64,000 nt of DNA from Euphorbia lathyris (taxonomy: Eukaryota > Streptophyta > Magnoliopsida > Malpighiales > Euphorbiaceae). The DNA lies in contig NC_088911.1 in assembly GCF_963576675.1 (NCBI RefSeq), positions 137,829,929 to 137,893,928 on the forward strand, in the 5' to 3' direction. A model generated the notes under the pieces. That model had not been told where the DNA came from. It did not search any database and saw only the letters and a list, made by a program, of their open reading frames with translations. Numbering within the stretch: position 1 is the stretch's first letter; every line of letters starts with the position of its first letter. The translations under genes and the position numbers were made by a program. Shown in pieces: positions 24,484-35,765 of this stretch.

Positions 24484-25820
24484 TGTTGGTCCCTTGTAAG
24501 GTTGCAAGTATAGTTCCAAGGGGGGGGGGGGGGTTAGGAACTATTTATACTTTTTCGCAATTAGGGCAGACTTCTTTTTCTAAAGAAAAAGGTTTGAACA
24601 GCGGCGCTGAGTAAACAGCAAGATACTGGCTTAGTCAACTGGTGACTAGGTCAGTTTCTTAGCTTGAGTCAGGAGATAGCACTTAGAGTCTATTCCTGAG
24701 CTCTTACGTTTAATGCGCACAACTCAACTTGACCTCTTTACTTGGTCAGTTTTTGATTATTTAAGCAAGCAATATAGATAAGGAGTTAAAGGTTTAGAAA
24801 TACTTCACTCAGTAGATTTATCCAGGTTCGGCTTCTTCTAAGCCTACGTCCTGTCCCCGGAACACGTTCCGAGATTTCAAATCCTCTACTGAGCTCTTTA
24901 AAGGTAGAGCCTCAAACCCTTTACAATATCAGCAATTGAGTATGACAAGAGTACCTTCCTCTATACTTCTACTCAATCCTAATCTCACGCTGAGTACTTA
25001 AAACCGAGTACTCAGCCTCTCCTTTCTATCTCTAGAAATGATAAGTGTTTTGTCCTAATACAAAGATGTGCTAAGACACTTTAGACGATTTAACAATCAC
25101 TCTAAACTTTTACACAAATATAAGAAATTGTAATTGTAAGATTTGCTTTGCTTCTTGCTTGCAGAACTTGTGTAGAAATTTGGTCAGCGTAACTGCTTGA
25201 TCAAGTTCTGTGTCTTTTGAAGCTTGTGATGGCACTATTTATAGAGACGTCTGGGCATCGGTCATTTCGAATTTCGAAATAACCGTTTGAGGGAAACGGC
25301 TATATGTCGCTATCATCCTGACTTGCTCAGAGCTCTCGGTCAATCACAATCGTGTATCTTCTGTCCTCGGTCAGCTCAGCAGATGATCTCTCCTTTTATG
25401 GTAAGGTCAACTGGACAGCATACTGTGTCGTCTGAACTTTGCCAAAAGAGGAAACACTTTGTCTGGAAGTTTTCCTTCGCCAACTGCTATCTTGTACGTC
25501 TGTCGAGACTACTCAGCAGCTTCATCTTGAAGTTGTTCCCGAAGGTCTTCTAGATCCTTCCGTTTGCTGAGTTGCGTTTTGTTTTAAAACAGCAACGTCT
25601 TGACATACACGGGCCAAGTGTACTGAGCTGTTTGACTTGGGCCTTGGCTTCCGTATTGGGCTTGGGCCTTCCAATCCTTATGACTTATAACATTTATAAC
25701 TCAACATTGAACAAACACATTAGTAGAATAAATCAAAGCATTTAAACTTAGTGTGTTTAGAATATGTATTTACTTAAACAATTTTGTCAAATCAAAATTA
25801 TGTGGAAAGGTGTTTCAACA
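24484..25820 (-). repeat. 5' LTR of the copia element
   Basis: It is 1337 bp, with the same ends as the 14365-15696 copy. The G run has 14 bases. Around 25 substitutions relative to the partner are visible, most of them transitions. Confidence 0.93.
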
Positions 25821-26273
25821 TAGAGGAGTAGTGAAGAAAGTTAGAGGGAAAGTAGAGTCAGCTGAAAGACTGAAGTTGAAAATAAAGATGAATTCTGCTC
25901 CTCAATTCGAGTTGTTAAGCCAGTCGTTAGCTGATGAAGATGTTTCATCTGAAATGTAATTTATTTTGTTAGAATAATTCGTGTTTTCTGTTTTGGAACA
26001 ATCAATTAATATTTGTGGATTAATTGATGTTTTATGTTGTTTGTAGGCCTGGTGATATAGTTTGTGGGCCTGGTGCTTTAGTTTGTGTAAATGAAGATCA
26101 AGGCGATGAGGTTGTTGATTGTACTGATGAAATTGTGTAAGTGATTATGTGTGGAACAAATGGTTCAGTTGTTTGGAACCTTTCTTATATATGTGTGGAA
26201 CAATGTTTTTTTTGTTATATATTTGAGTTGTTTTATATTTTCAACAGTGATATCGATGATGGAATTGAGACAG

Positions 26274-26295
26274 AGATGTTTGATGATGATGATGA
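26274..26295 (+). repeat. (GAT)n run coding poly-Asp
   Basis: Seven GAT/GAC-type triplets in the acidic exon of the Ulp1-like gene, within the frame ETEMFDDD..DIDLESLLEDV. Confidence 0.8.
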
Positions 26296-26368
26296 TGATG
26301 ATATAGACTTGGAGTCTTTGCTTGAAGATGTTCCAGATGAATTTGCAGATATGTGCAGATGGGCTAAC

Positions 26369-27821
26369 TGTTGAAACACCTTTCCACATGATTTTGATTT
26401 GACAAAATTATTTAAGTAAATCCCATGATTAAGACAATTAAATTTAAGTGCTTTGATTTAATTGTACTATTGTGTTTGTTCAATGTTGAGTATATTAATA
26501 AATGAGAACATGAATAAAAAGTAAGACAGCACGAAGTCAGCATGAGCCACAGAAGCTGAGTAGAACACAACTCAGCATCATAAAAGAAAAGTCTTCCTCA
26601 GAACTAACGCTTGAAGGTGACGCCGACCGAAGAATCTGAGTAGAATATAACTCAGCCCCGACAAAGGAGATCTTAAAGGCAACGTCAATTAAAGTCAGAC
26701 TGAGTGTTCGTTAGGACAGCACCAATGATCCGTTGACTAGAAGACAAAGTCCGACAAAGGTCTGCACCAATTCTGAAGCCTCGAAATTATGCCAAGAGAC
26801 CTTTTCGAGACGCATGGATCAACTGGCGTTTGGCAATAAGACAAACCTGGCGCTAGAAGACAAAACCTGACGCTAGAAGACGAAACCGACAAGCCTGACG
26901 CCTGCTAAATTCAGACGATAGGATTGGCCTGCAAAGTCTGAATGCTGACCTATCAATGACGAAAGAAGACCATTTGAATTCAACGGATATGTTCGAATTC
27001 AAATCATTGAAGCTTCAGACTTTGCTATAAAAAGGACAAGTTCATCACTTGGATCCCTTGCCGAAATACAAGAAAGCACAGACAGAAAAGCAAATCTTCA
27101 CAAGAGTGAAAATCCAAAATAGAAGCTGTCTAAATAGAAAAAGCAAGTTCTTACACCCAAATCCAATCTCTGTGAAATTCTAGAGTGAATTTGTATTCAT
27201 CTAAAGTGTTCTTCGTTTAGAGAGAACAAATCTTGTATCAATTGTAAAGGTTGAGAGAGTGAAGCTGAGTACTCGGTTTTAGTACTCAGCGGTAGAGAAA
27301 ATCTGAGCGTTCGGTTATAGCGCTCAGTGGGGTTGAGTAGACGAATAGAGGATGGTACTTTTGCATACTCAATTGCTTTGTAAACGGTTTGTGCTCTACC
27401 TTTAAAGAGCTCAGTAGTGGATTGAGAAAGCCCGGAAGGATTCTAGGGACTGGACGTAGGCGGTGAGGCCGAACCAGGATAAGACTGCTGAGTAATCTCT
27501 AATCCTTTCTTTTGATATATATGTATATGTTGCTTGCTTAAGTTACTCAGTATATAAATTGTATAAGCTGACGCTGAGTAATCAGAGTGCTGAGTTGGAA
27601 GCTGAGCTAAAGTGTTACTTCCCAACTCGCAGTTTGAAACAGCTCCAGTCGGTGTCTGATTAAAGCTGTCTCACACTTCACTCAGCCTTGCTGACCTGAA
27701 GCTGAGTTAGATTATCAAACATTTAATTAAGTCAGCATAATTAAGGATAAAAAAGTTATATTAGTTCCTAACCCCCCCCCCCCCCTTGGAACTAATCCTA
27801 TTACATTACACGGGACTAACA
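26369..27821 (+). mobile_element. Solo LTR, related to the copia LTR, opposite orientation
   Basis: It begins TGTTGAAACACCTTTCCACA, the start of the minus-strand copia LTR, and ends GGGACTAACA. It is 1453 bp and flanked by the exact duplication CTAAC (26364-26368 and 27822-27826). It shares blocks with the 14365 and 24484 LTRs but is much more diverged than they are from each other, so it is a different subfamily or older. It also has a homopolymer run (13 C near 27775). The host codons on the two sides join in frame. Confidence 0.9.
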
Positions 27822-28330
27822 CTAACAAGTATTTATGTCATGGGAGGACAGTTTTCACCACTTTTCAAGATTACATTTTTGGTCATGAGGTAAATGCAGT
27901 TATTTTGAGGAGGGATATTCGTGATTTGGCTGATCTAGCTGCAATAGGGTGTGGCCCAATTGTTTATTACAAGAGGTATTTTTTTAATCTACCATTCCAT
28001 GTTTGTATTAGTGATTATATATATATTTTTTTAATGACATGTTTAGTGTATATGTTTTGTGTGTGTTTTGTACAGACACCTCTGTGATGTGATTCCGAAT
28101 AATGATAGATTGGATACCACCTTCTCCTTTGTTGATCCAAACAGAACTAATAGAATTGAAAGAGTTAATACGATAGGGGAGAAGATCAAGTTTTTAACAG
28201 AGAGATATGAACAGTGCGGCAGCAAATGTTTGTATCTGATACCGCGAAACAAACAGTGTGCATTATTTATCTATACTGATGATTTATTTTATTTGGTTAA
28301 TAATGTATTTTAGTTGTACTAATGTGTTTG

Positions 28331-30330
28331 TTTTCTTCAGGTATCATTGGACTTTGACTGTCGTTGATCTTGAGATGAAACGTGTTTTTGTGTTGGATCC
28401 ATTGAAATCTCGTTTGGGCGTGGAAAATGATCAATGGAGATTTGTTGTTGATGAGTATGTTTAATAATCAAATGCCTTTTTATAATGTATTTTATTTTTT
28501 GAATGCAATAGTTTGACATATATATGAATTTGTTTTGTAGATCTATTAATTCTTTTTATCGTCAGAAGTTTTTGGTACAATGGATTTTCCCTGTGGTACG
28601 TCTTTAATTTGTATGTATATTTGTATATTTTTGTTTTATTGTTTTTAAGTTGTTTGTATTTTATTTTGCAGAATATTCCAACTCAGACAGATACCACAAG
28701 CTATGGTTATTATGTAATGAAGTACATGCATGATATAGTGTCTGAGAAAATATTGAAGATTGATAATATTGCAAGTGTTTATTCTTTGAACAATTTGTGT
28801 TTCTTCTTTAAACAATTGGTGTTTATTCTTGGAACAATTGGTTTTAATATATGACATGTTGAAGTTATAGTTTTGATGCATGATTTTAATTGTGATATGT
28901 TTTTTAATGGGATAAGGATCATAGGAGGTCGGGATACAGTATAGATGTGATAAACGAATTACGTCGAGATTTGGGAGAAATTGTTTTGAAATGTGGTCTT
29001 GATAATGAAAATGGTGGAGGAGGGCGTGTAAAGAGGACTGTTAAGGAATCTAAGTACCTCCGTTCTCCTTTTATTTGTCGACATCCAAAGTTGCTGGAGA
29101 ACATCGATAGTCGTAAAAGGAGAATTGTTGAATTTGCACTTAGTCCTGGTGAAAGCAAGTAAGAAGTTGAAGCTATGCTTTTATATGAATTTATATGTTA
29201 TTTTGACATATACTGATAGTTTTTTTCCTTGTTTTGAAGTGATGTATTTTTTAGTGATGGACAAACGTTTATTAATAAACATGAGATTCTATCACTTTCT
29301 GGCAATGATCATCTTCTTAATAATGTTGTGGATGTCTGGAGTTCAATTTTGAACAGTGAAGAATTGAATAAATATAATGGAAAACTGAAAAGATTTTTTT
29401 TTCAGTACATATGCTTTTGTATGTTTCTTAACTTTGTAAGTTTGTTTTTTGTTTTCATTTTGTAAATAATTGTCGTGCTAACTGTTGTTTTGATTATTTT
29501 GTAGAATCTTCTGTTTTATGGAGTTAGTAGATCAAAAGAACGTGATTTTAAGGAAATACTTCAGACTGAACTTGATTTTTTCAATTTTAAAAACTTGGTT
29601 GATGTTGAATTGGTAAGTTTTATGGTGGAACAGCAGCAGTTGAATAGTATAAAATGTATTGAGATACTAATATATTTTGGTGTTTATTAGGTCTTTTCCC
29701 CTGTTATCTCTCATGCACATTTTTATCCGATTGTTGTCAACAATCTTTCAAAGACTGTTGAAATAGTGGATAACAAAACACTCCCTCGTAACATCAATCA
29801 TGTTAAGAAGTATGAGGATTGCCCAGAACAAATGGTATGTTGTAACATGATTTACTTCATGCTTTCGATTTTTTGCATATGTGATACCATATTTTCTGAT
29901 TTGTTTATTGTAGTTAAAATCATATGCTGATTTTGTTTACAAAAATGATGCTTCTTCATTCAAACGAATGTGTGCATACAAAGTGCATGTGGTGAAGATG
30001 AAGTGGAGAAGCAACAGTAACAACAATGATTGTGGTATTTTTCTTTTGAAACATATGGAAACATACATGGGTCAAAGTGTGAATGAGTGGGATATTGGAT
30101 TGACAAAGAATTCTAAGGTATATGTTGTAAATTCTTTATGTAACAGTTTGTATTACTATTATTTTATTTTCTTATATCATTATTTTTTTTTTTTGCAGGG
30201 AAAAGATTTTAGAAAGCTTAGAGTTCATTATTGCTGGAGCATTCTATTGAATCCAAAAAATGAGCTTATTGATGAAATTGATAAGAAGTCAAAAGAATGG
30301 GCTGTTGGAGCTGGACTGAATTTAGAATAG
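28331..30330 (+). pseudogene. Ulp1-like domains of the MULE gene (C-terminal exons)
   Basis: Domain 1 spans exons 28341-28459, 28541-28595 and 28672-28780: His at 28345 (YHWTL), Asp in FVLDPL, Gln in NIPTQ, then TSYGYYVMKYM, where Tyr (TAT, 28702) is found where Ulp1 enzymes have Cys, so this domain looks dead. Domain 2 spans about 29240-30330: His at 29718 (AHFYPIVV), Asp in VEIVDN, Cys at 30031 in NNDCGIFLLKHMETY, then a tail rich in Lys/Glu. Donor and acceptor sites are clear for most introns. Two domains of clearly different sequence type in one gene are unusual. Confidence 0.7.
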
Positions 30331-30439
30331 CATATTTGTATCTTACATTTGTAAATATATTTTAGAATTTATAAATATACTTTAGAATTTATATATATTA
30401 TTTTATATTCAAAAAGGTTTTTGAAATTATATTTGTTTA

Positions 30440-30960
30440 CTAACAGATGTCAATATTTTCAATATATAGCAGATATAATTCACTCGGAACAAACCTTACA
30501 TTTAGTTGGAATAAATGGTACATCCAGTTGGAATAAATGATATAGTTACATGGAACAAGTGGTACAATTTGGTAGAATTCAGTCTACAGTTATATTAAAC
30601 AAATAATACATTAAGTTGGAACAAATGGTATAGTTATATTAAACAATTTGTACAATTTATGTATACATTTGGAACAATATAAGAGCATATCCAATGGTTC
30701 ATACTCACAACCACTTTATATACATCATCCATTTAATAAACATGATTTTATTAAACAAATTGTGTTGGAACATAGTACTAATTATGTTGGAATGGGAAAT
30801 GAATTTAGATCACATTAAAGTAATTAAAAAGAATGTAACTATTTCTGTTTGAACAATTTAATATTTATGCCGGAATAACATATCTATTCGGTTTGAACAA
30901 TATAGGTAAATGAATGGAACAAATTATGTATACCGTTGAAACAATATAAGAGTATATCCA
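30440..30960 (+). repeat. Cluster of GGAACAA-core repeats after the Ulp1-like gene
   Basis: At least ten copies of a motif such as TTGGAACAAATGGTA or GGAACAATATAAG occur within 500 bp. The part 30443-30597 is a direct repeat of 35163-35326 (shared AGATGTCAATATTTTCAATA and GGTAGAATTCAGTCTACAG). Confidence 0.8.
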
Positions 30961-31508
30961 ATGGATCAGTAAGTTTGCTTTTGAAGCTTCATCCTGTAAA
31001 ATAGAAAATGAAATGATATAGTTACATTTGTTTCAGTAATAAGTTATCAATAAGTAATCACTGTTTGTTTGAATATAAATAATACATGGTATATGTTTCA
31101 TTAAATTTGTAATTGTTAATAAAATGAATACAGATTTATTTTAATCTGATTTTACTTCATCCCTTTTGCAATAATAAATAAATGAGGAAATAATTACTGA
31201 TTCTGATAATTTATTATTAAATTTCAATTAATATAGAAAATAATACCAATAGCTGAAGAGACTGATTAACAGATTTATTTTAGTTTGCATTAAATAAAAA
31301 ATTTGATATACGTAATAATCTTAAGACTGCTGAGATTCCCAATATACATTTATTTTGAATGAAAGGGCGTGTTTCATTGCAGAAAAAGTAGAATTTGAAG
31401 AGACTCAATAAATTAAAGCTGCTGAGTTTCCCAATAAATAATCATTTGAATGAAAGAAAGCGTGTTTGACAGTAGGATAAATAGAAGTTGAAGAGACTAA
31501 ATAATCTT

Positions 31509-31516
31509 CTATAAAT
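31509..31516 (+). promoter_or_regulatory. TATA box of the small coiled-coil ORF
   Basis: CTATAAATAG lies about 60 bp before the ATG at 31572, a fitting distance for a TATA-driven plant promoter with a short leader. Confidence 0.5.
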
Positions 31517-31571
31517 AGTATCGTTCTTTCTATTGTTCGTATTTTTTAGTAGAAGTTGAATTGAAGCAAAG

Positions 31572-31916
31572 ATGTCAGGAAGCAGTTCGAGTTCTTTGAA
31601 GAGAAAGAGATCTTCTTCTCCTGTTGAACAATCAGTACGTAAAGCAGTGAGTGAAATTCCTGATGAGCTATTTAAAGTTATTGAAGATATGGAGAAAACT
31701 TTTATGGAAGGAGATATTGACGACATCATAAAGAAGTTGAAGGGCATGGAGGCTTTCATGTCTTTATTTTGTGACTCAATAATATCTTTCATTAAGAAAG
31801 GATAGGAGGAGAAAGCGGAGTTGACGGAGGAGCTGGAGGAAGTGAAAAAGAATCTGAAGAACAAGATTCAACAATATAACAATGAGATTTTAGGTCCTAA
31901 TAGTGATTTTATTTAA
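31572..31916 (+). pseudogene. Small MULE ORF: Ser/Lys-rich start, coiled coil; one in-frame stop
   Basis: The ATG at 31572 opens a frame MSGSSSSSLKRKRSSSPVEQ with a basic cluster that could act as a nuclear signal, then a helical part (DELFKVIEDMEKTF..DDIIKKLKGMEAF). TAG at 31803-31805 (codon 78) stops it, but the same frame goes on with Glu/Lys heptad-like sequence (EEKAELTEELEEVKKNL) to TAA at 31914-31916, 114 codons in all. So it is either a 77-residue protein or a longer one with one nonsense change. I do not recognise a family. It lies between the Ulp1-like and transposase genes, with its own TATA box, and looks like a third gene of the MULE. Confidence 0.5.
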
Positions 31917-32192
31917 TGTTTTTTTTATTGTGAACAATTGTTTTGATTTTTATGTTTGTATGCTTTTTATGTTTATGTTTTTATGCTTTTTTTAATTTAA
32001 TGATATATTTTGTTATGTTTTTACTTATTTATCCCAGAAGTTGCCTTTTTTTTACTGTTATATATTATTAATGTCCATATATTATTAATGTAAATACAAG
32101 TTGTTCGAAATTAAAACACAGGTTTTCGAAATGAAGTCAACTAAGAAAATATACTGCTAGAGGAAAGAAAGTTTAGACATAGAGAATTTACC

Positions 32193-35100
32193 TTATTTCT
32201 TTGTTTTTTCTGGACAGTTTCTAATGTCGTGGTGACACAATTGATTACAACCTTTGCACATCCTTTGTTTTTTCTGTGTTTGTTCAATTGCTTTCTCTTT
32301 TTCCCCCTTCACTCTTTTCTCACTGTTTGTAACATGAATCCCAGTTCCTTTGTTTTTAGAAATTTTAGGTTCTTTGATTAGAACTTCAGAGGGCCGACTT
32401 GTTCCAACCAACATCTCTATGTCTTGAATTTTAGTAGAATTGTTGATGTTCTTTCTTTTATTTGCTTCCAACTTTGTCCTCAATGCTTGAATGTTTCTTA
32501 TGAGATTATTTAGGTCCTCTTCATCCCCTTCAGCCAAGCACACAGTCATGTGAATCTCATACCATAAGTTATTCAACATTATTTTCTTACCCATTGTTCT
32601 AGCACATTCTTCTATAACATTATTTTGCAATATTATCTCTGGTAAGATTTTCCATCTGTTTAGGACACACTGCTCAGGAATTCTCTCCAGCATTCTATCT
32701 TTCCATACGAACATCTGCCTACAGGGAATTCCTGCTCTATTGAACATCTTGCACGAACATGTTGTGTCACTGTTGTCTATATTATAAACAACCTGATATG
32801 TTGTTTTTTTACCTTTTTCCCTTACAGTGATTATGCATTTGTCATTGTATTTTTGTATATCATCAACTCCACAATTAAAGGAAGCATCTAGCACTTGTTT
32901 TTGAAATTCATAAAAGATTGTTCTTGTAAATACTTCTGATCCATGTTTTTCAATAGGAATTGGTGTTTGAGATATAGGTATTGAGTGTTTGGAATCATTG
33001 TCATTTTTACCTTGTGCATGTCTTTGTGCTTCCATTGCACCCTCAAACCGGAGAAGGAATTCAATGAGAGTTAAATGACTTTTTGTGAAATAAGTGAAGA
33101 AGTGATTTTCACTTTCTGATGTTGTTCTCATTAAGGCATCTAGGAATGAGTCTCTGAAATAAGCAGGAATCCATGTTGATCTTATATCATACATGTGTTT
33201 CAGCCATCCATGTTCTTCTAAATTGAATTCCAAAAAAATTCCTATCCATTTTTCCTCAAACTCTTCTGGTTCCAATTCTACACTCCACACACAAGAATTT
33301 ATCTTTGTGATAAAATCTGTTTCTTGCATTATTTGTTGTCCTGTATTAGTAACAAAAGAGTTTAGAAGAAATCGAATGTATGTATATTGAACAACACATA
33401 TATTCTGTAGGAATATTTTATGTATTCTTATGGAACAACACATGTATTATTTTGGAACATTTTATTTATTGAATGGGATAATAGAAAATAAAGGGCATAG
33501 AACCATTTTTCATACTTATTTTGTCTGACATCTTTTTCATAATGTGCCACATGCAAAATCTGTGTTCTGTTTTTTTGAAAACATTTTTTATTGCAACTAT
33601 CATTGCTGGATCTTGGTCTGTTATTAAGCAAGTCGGCTCATTGTTGTCCATTGCTTTGAGAAATGTTTTAAAAACCCACTCAAATGATGTAATATCTTTG
33701 TTAGCCACGAAACAAGATGCAAATGTAATACATTTTTTGTGGTTGTCAACCCTAGTAAATGGTCCAAATATCATATTGTACCTGTTTGAAGAACATGACA
33801 TTTATATTAGAACAACATAAGTTTTCTGTTGCAACACCAGTATATGAAGGCCAGAAACCAATAATTTTATGTCAAAGATTATTATGTAGTACCTGTTTGT
33901 GCTATATGTGGTGTCAAATGAGACGATATCACCATAAAGAGCATAGTTTTTGATACATACATGGTCTGCCCACAAAGCTCTACAGAGTCTGCCGTCTTGA
34001 TCTACTTCAAATTCGAAAAATAATGCACTCAATAACTCCTTTTTTTCTGAAAATTATCTACGAACATTTGTGCATCTGAATCCTTAATATAGGCTTTCAA
34101 GTCTCTCTGGAAGTTTTTAAAATCTATATTCGATGCACCAATATTTTCATATCCTCCATAAAGTTCCTTTGCTTGTCTATAAGTTTTCAGAGGACCAACA
34201 TTCATCTATTCAACGAAATCAGATTTTTTACTTTTAGATGAAATGAGCAAAATTATATAACTAATCAGTTTAGTATTTACAATGCATAACTATTATGAAG
34301 AAGATGGTTTACCTTTGCATTATTAACTACCATCTTTTTGAGTAGAAGGTTCATGTTCTTGCCCTCTTTTTGATATTGTACACATCCTGGAGTGTAAAGA
34401 ATATGATTATGTTCTTCTTTGAACTGTGTCACTTCATAGATTCCATTGTTAGAAAGTTTGATAATCATTTTAGCACTGCATTCTATACGACTGAGTGTCC
34501 TTTTTCTGGTTTTTATATCACTGGATGTCGCTTTTTTTCTATGATATTTGTAACCTTCTTTATTGCATACAAAAAATTGTTCTTTTATAACACCTTGTTT
34601 TTTTCTTGATGTTGATACCCTACTATTAAATCCAGCAGCACATGCATATGATTTGTAGAATTCTTGAGCTTTATCATAATTCTCAAATATCATTCCAATA
34701 GCAGGTTTTAACTCATTTGAACAATTAGGCACCCATAATTTTGTTCCGTTAGGACTGAGTTTTGTAATTACTTCTGGTGTGTAAGGTACAATTGCAGTAG
34801 AAGAGTAACTAGGTGAAAGCAAATCTACAAAATAGGTAAGAGAATCGAGATTAGGACAAAGATGTACTTGAAACAAATGGTACATTAGTTTGGAACAAAC
34901 CATACATTTATTTCGAACAATTGGGCCATTCATTTGGAACAAATGATATAGTTACATGTCAACTCCGAAATCAGCTATTATTCAATAAACTTCCATTGTG
35001 TCACATTTTTATATCTTTAACCAAATATCCTAAAACTAATCATAGCTACTATTCAATGATATAGTTACATGTAATAAGTGCTACAATTTGTTAGAATTCA

Positions 35101-35534
35101 GACTACAGTTTTTGTGAATAATTAGTGTAAGAAATCTATTATCAAGACAGTGAATAAATTGTTAATGTAAACAGATGTCAATATTTTCAATATATAGGAG
35201 ATATAATTCATTCGGAACAAACCATATATTTAGTAGGAACAAATGGTATATTCAGTTTGAACAAATGATATAGTTACATGGAACAACTGGTACAATTTGG
35301 TAGAATTCAGTCTACAGCCTTTGTGAATAATTAGTGTAAGAAATCCATTATAAAGATAGAGAATAAGTTTAGAACAACTATTATTAATGTGAACAGATCT
35401 CAATATTTTCAATATATATCAGATAAATTTCGAGTTGCAGATATAAGCAAAATACCAGAAGATAATGTTGTTCTGTGTGTCATTTTGGACTGATTATGGT
35501 CTTCATATTCCATATTTTGGTGTTCGGATTCCAT
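32193..35534 (-). pseudogene. FAR1/MURA-type MULE transposase, five exons, one frameshift
   Basis: Transposases of this family cut and paste MULEs; plant FAR1/FHY3 factors derive from them. Minus-strand exons: 35534-35456, 34824-34313, 34205-33893, 33781-33516 and 33340-32193, all with GT-AG edges and matching phases. Domains: FAR1 DNA-binding zinc region (AQEFYKSYACAAGFNSRVS..CSAKMIIKL..EEHNH), MULE transposase core with first Asp in VSFDTTYSTN, second Asp in CLITDQDPAM and CMWHI, SWIM zinc finger (CSCKMFNRAGIPCRQM), and a C-terminal zinc knuckle CKGCNQLCHHDIRNC. The only lesion I find is a one-base loss in the A run at 34040-34046, where one more A would restore the frame. Otherwise about 772 residues, normal for the family. 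Confidence 0.85.
34860..35420 (+). repeat. Subterminal direct repeats with GGAACAA cores
   Basis: A unit of about 205 bp is tandemly repeated (about 35057-35260 and 35262-35420; shared GAATAATTAGTGTAAGAAAT). Part of it also occurs at 30443-30597. The block lies in intron 1 of the transposase gene. Confidence 0.75.
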
Positions 35535-35561
35535 ATTCAGAGTGAATTATATGAATATAGA

Positions 35562-35765
35562 TGAGAAATCGATCGATAATGTTGAGGATAAGAGAATCGA
35601 TCAGTAATGTTGAGAGAAGAAAATCGATCGATAATTCAAAGGAAAAGAAAATCGATCAATAATGGTGAGGAGAAGAAAATCAGAGATTAATCTGAATACA
35701 GATTACAAATCGATCGACAATGGTGAGGAGAATAAAATCGATCAAGCATGGTGAAGAATGAACTT
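35562..35765. repeat. Tandem AATCGATCRATAATG repeats at MULE right end
   Basis: About six imperfect units of 25-35 bp centred on AATCGATCGATAATG..GTGAGGAGAAG lie just upstream of the transposase ATG and inside the right terminal repeat. They could be transposase binding sites or promoter elements; that is inferred from place only. Confidence 0.75.

Larger units (their letters stand above)
14365..25820 (-). mobile_element. Full-length Ty1-copia retrotransposon, Sirevirus-like
   Basis: Two LTRs of about 1.33 kb, each reading TGTTGGTCCC...GTTTCAACA on the plus strand, bracket an internal region read on the minus strand in the order PBS, gag, pol (protease, integrase, reverse transcriptase, RNase H), an extra 3' ORF and repeated polypurine tracts. 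An extra ORF after pol plus multiple PPTs are known Sirevirus traits. Flanking 5-mers are GAGAG (14360-14364) and TAGAG (25821-25825), a target duplication with one mismatch. About 25 differences between the LTRs, by eye, give roughly 98 percent identity, so insertion was fairly recent. Confidence 0.92.
8318..30330 (+). pseudogene. MULE-borne gene with two Ulp1-like peptidase domains, broken by insertions and stops
   Basis: Ulp1/SENP cysteine peptidases cleave SUMO-like proteins; MULE-borne copies have unknown roles. The gene starts at ATG 8318 and ends at TAG 30328-30330, with many short GT-AG introns. Order: basic Lys-rich N-part with two copies of a GDGGS..LKRKKVEVVK unit (about 8900-9010), a conserved middle split by the hAT, a Glu/Lys-rich part with a (GAA)n poly-Lys run, an acidic Asp-run (26280), then a first Ulp1-like domain (YHWTLTVVDLE at 28342, YVLDPL-like FVLDPL, TSYGYYVMKYM at 28696) and a second one (HAHFYPIVVNN at 29712, NNDCGIFLLKHMETY at 30022). 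Lesions: TAG at 13102, TGA at 13339, a hAT, a copia element and a solo LTR in exons. In the first domain Tyr (28702-28704) sits where the catalytic Cys is expected; the second keeps Cys at 30031. Exon edges near 8600 and 13560 are uncertain. Confidence 0.75.
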
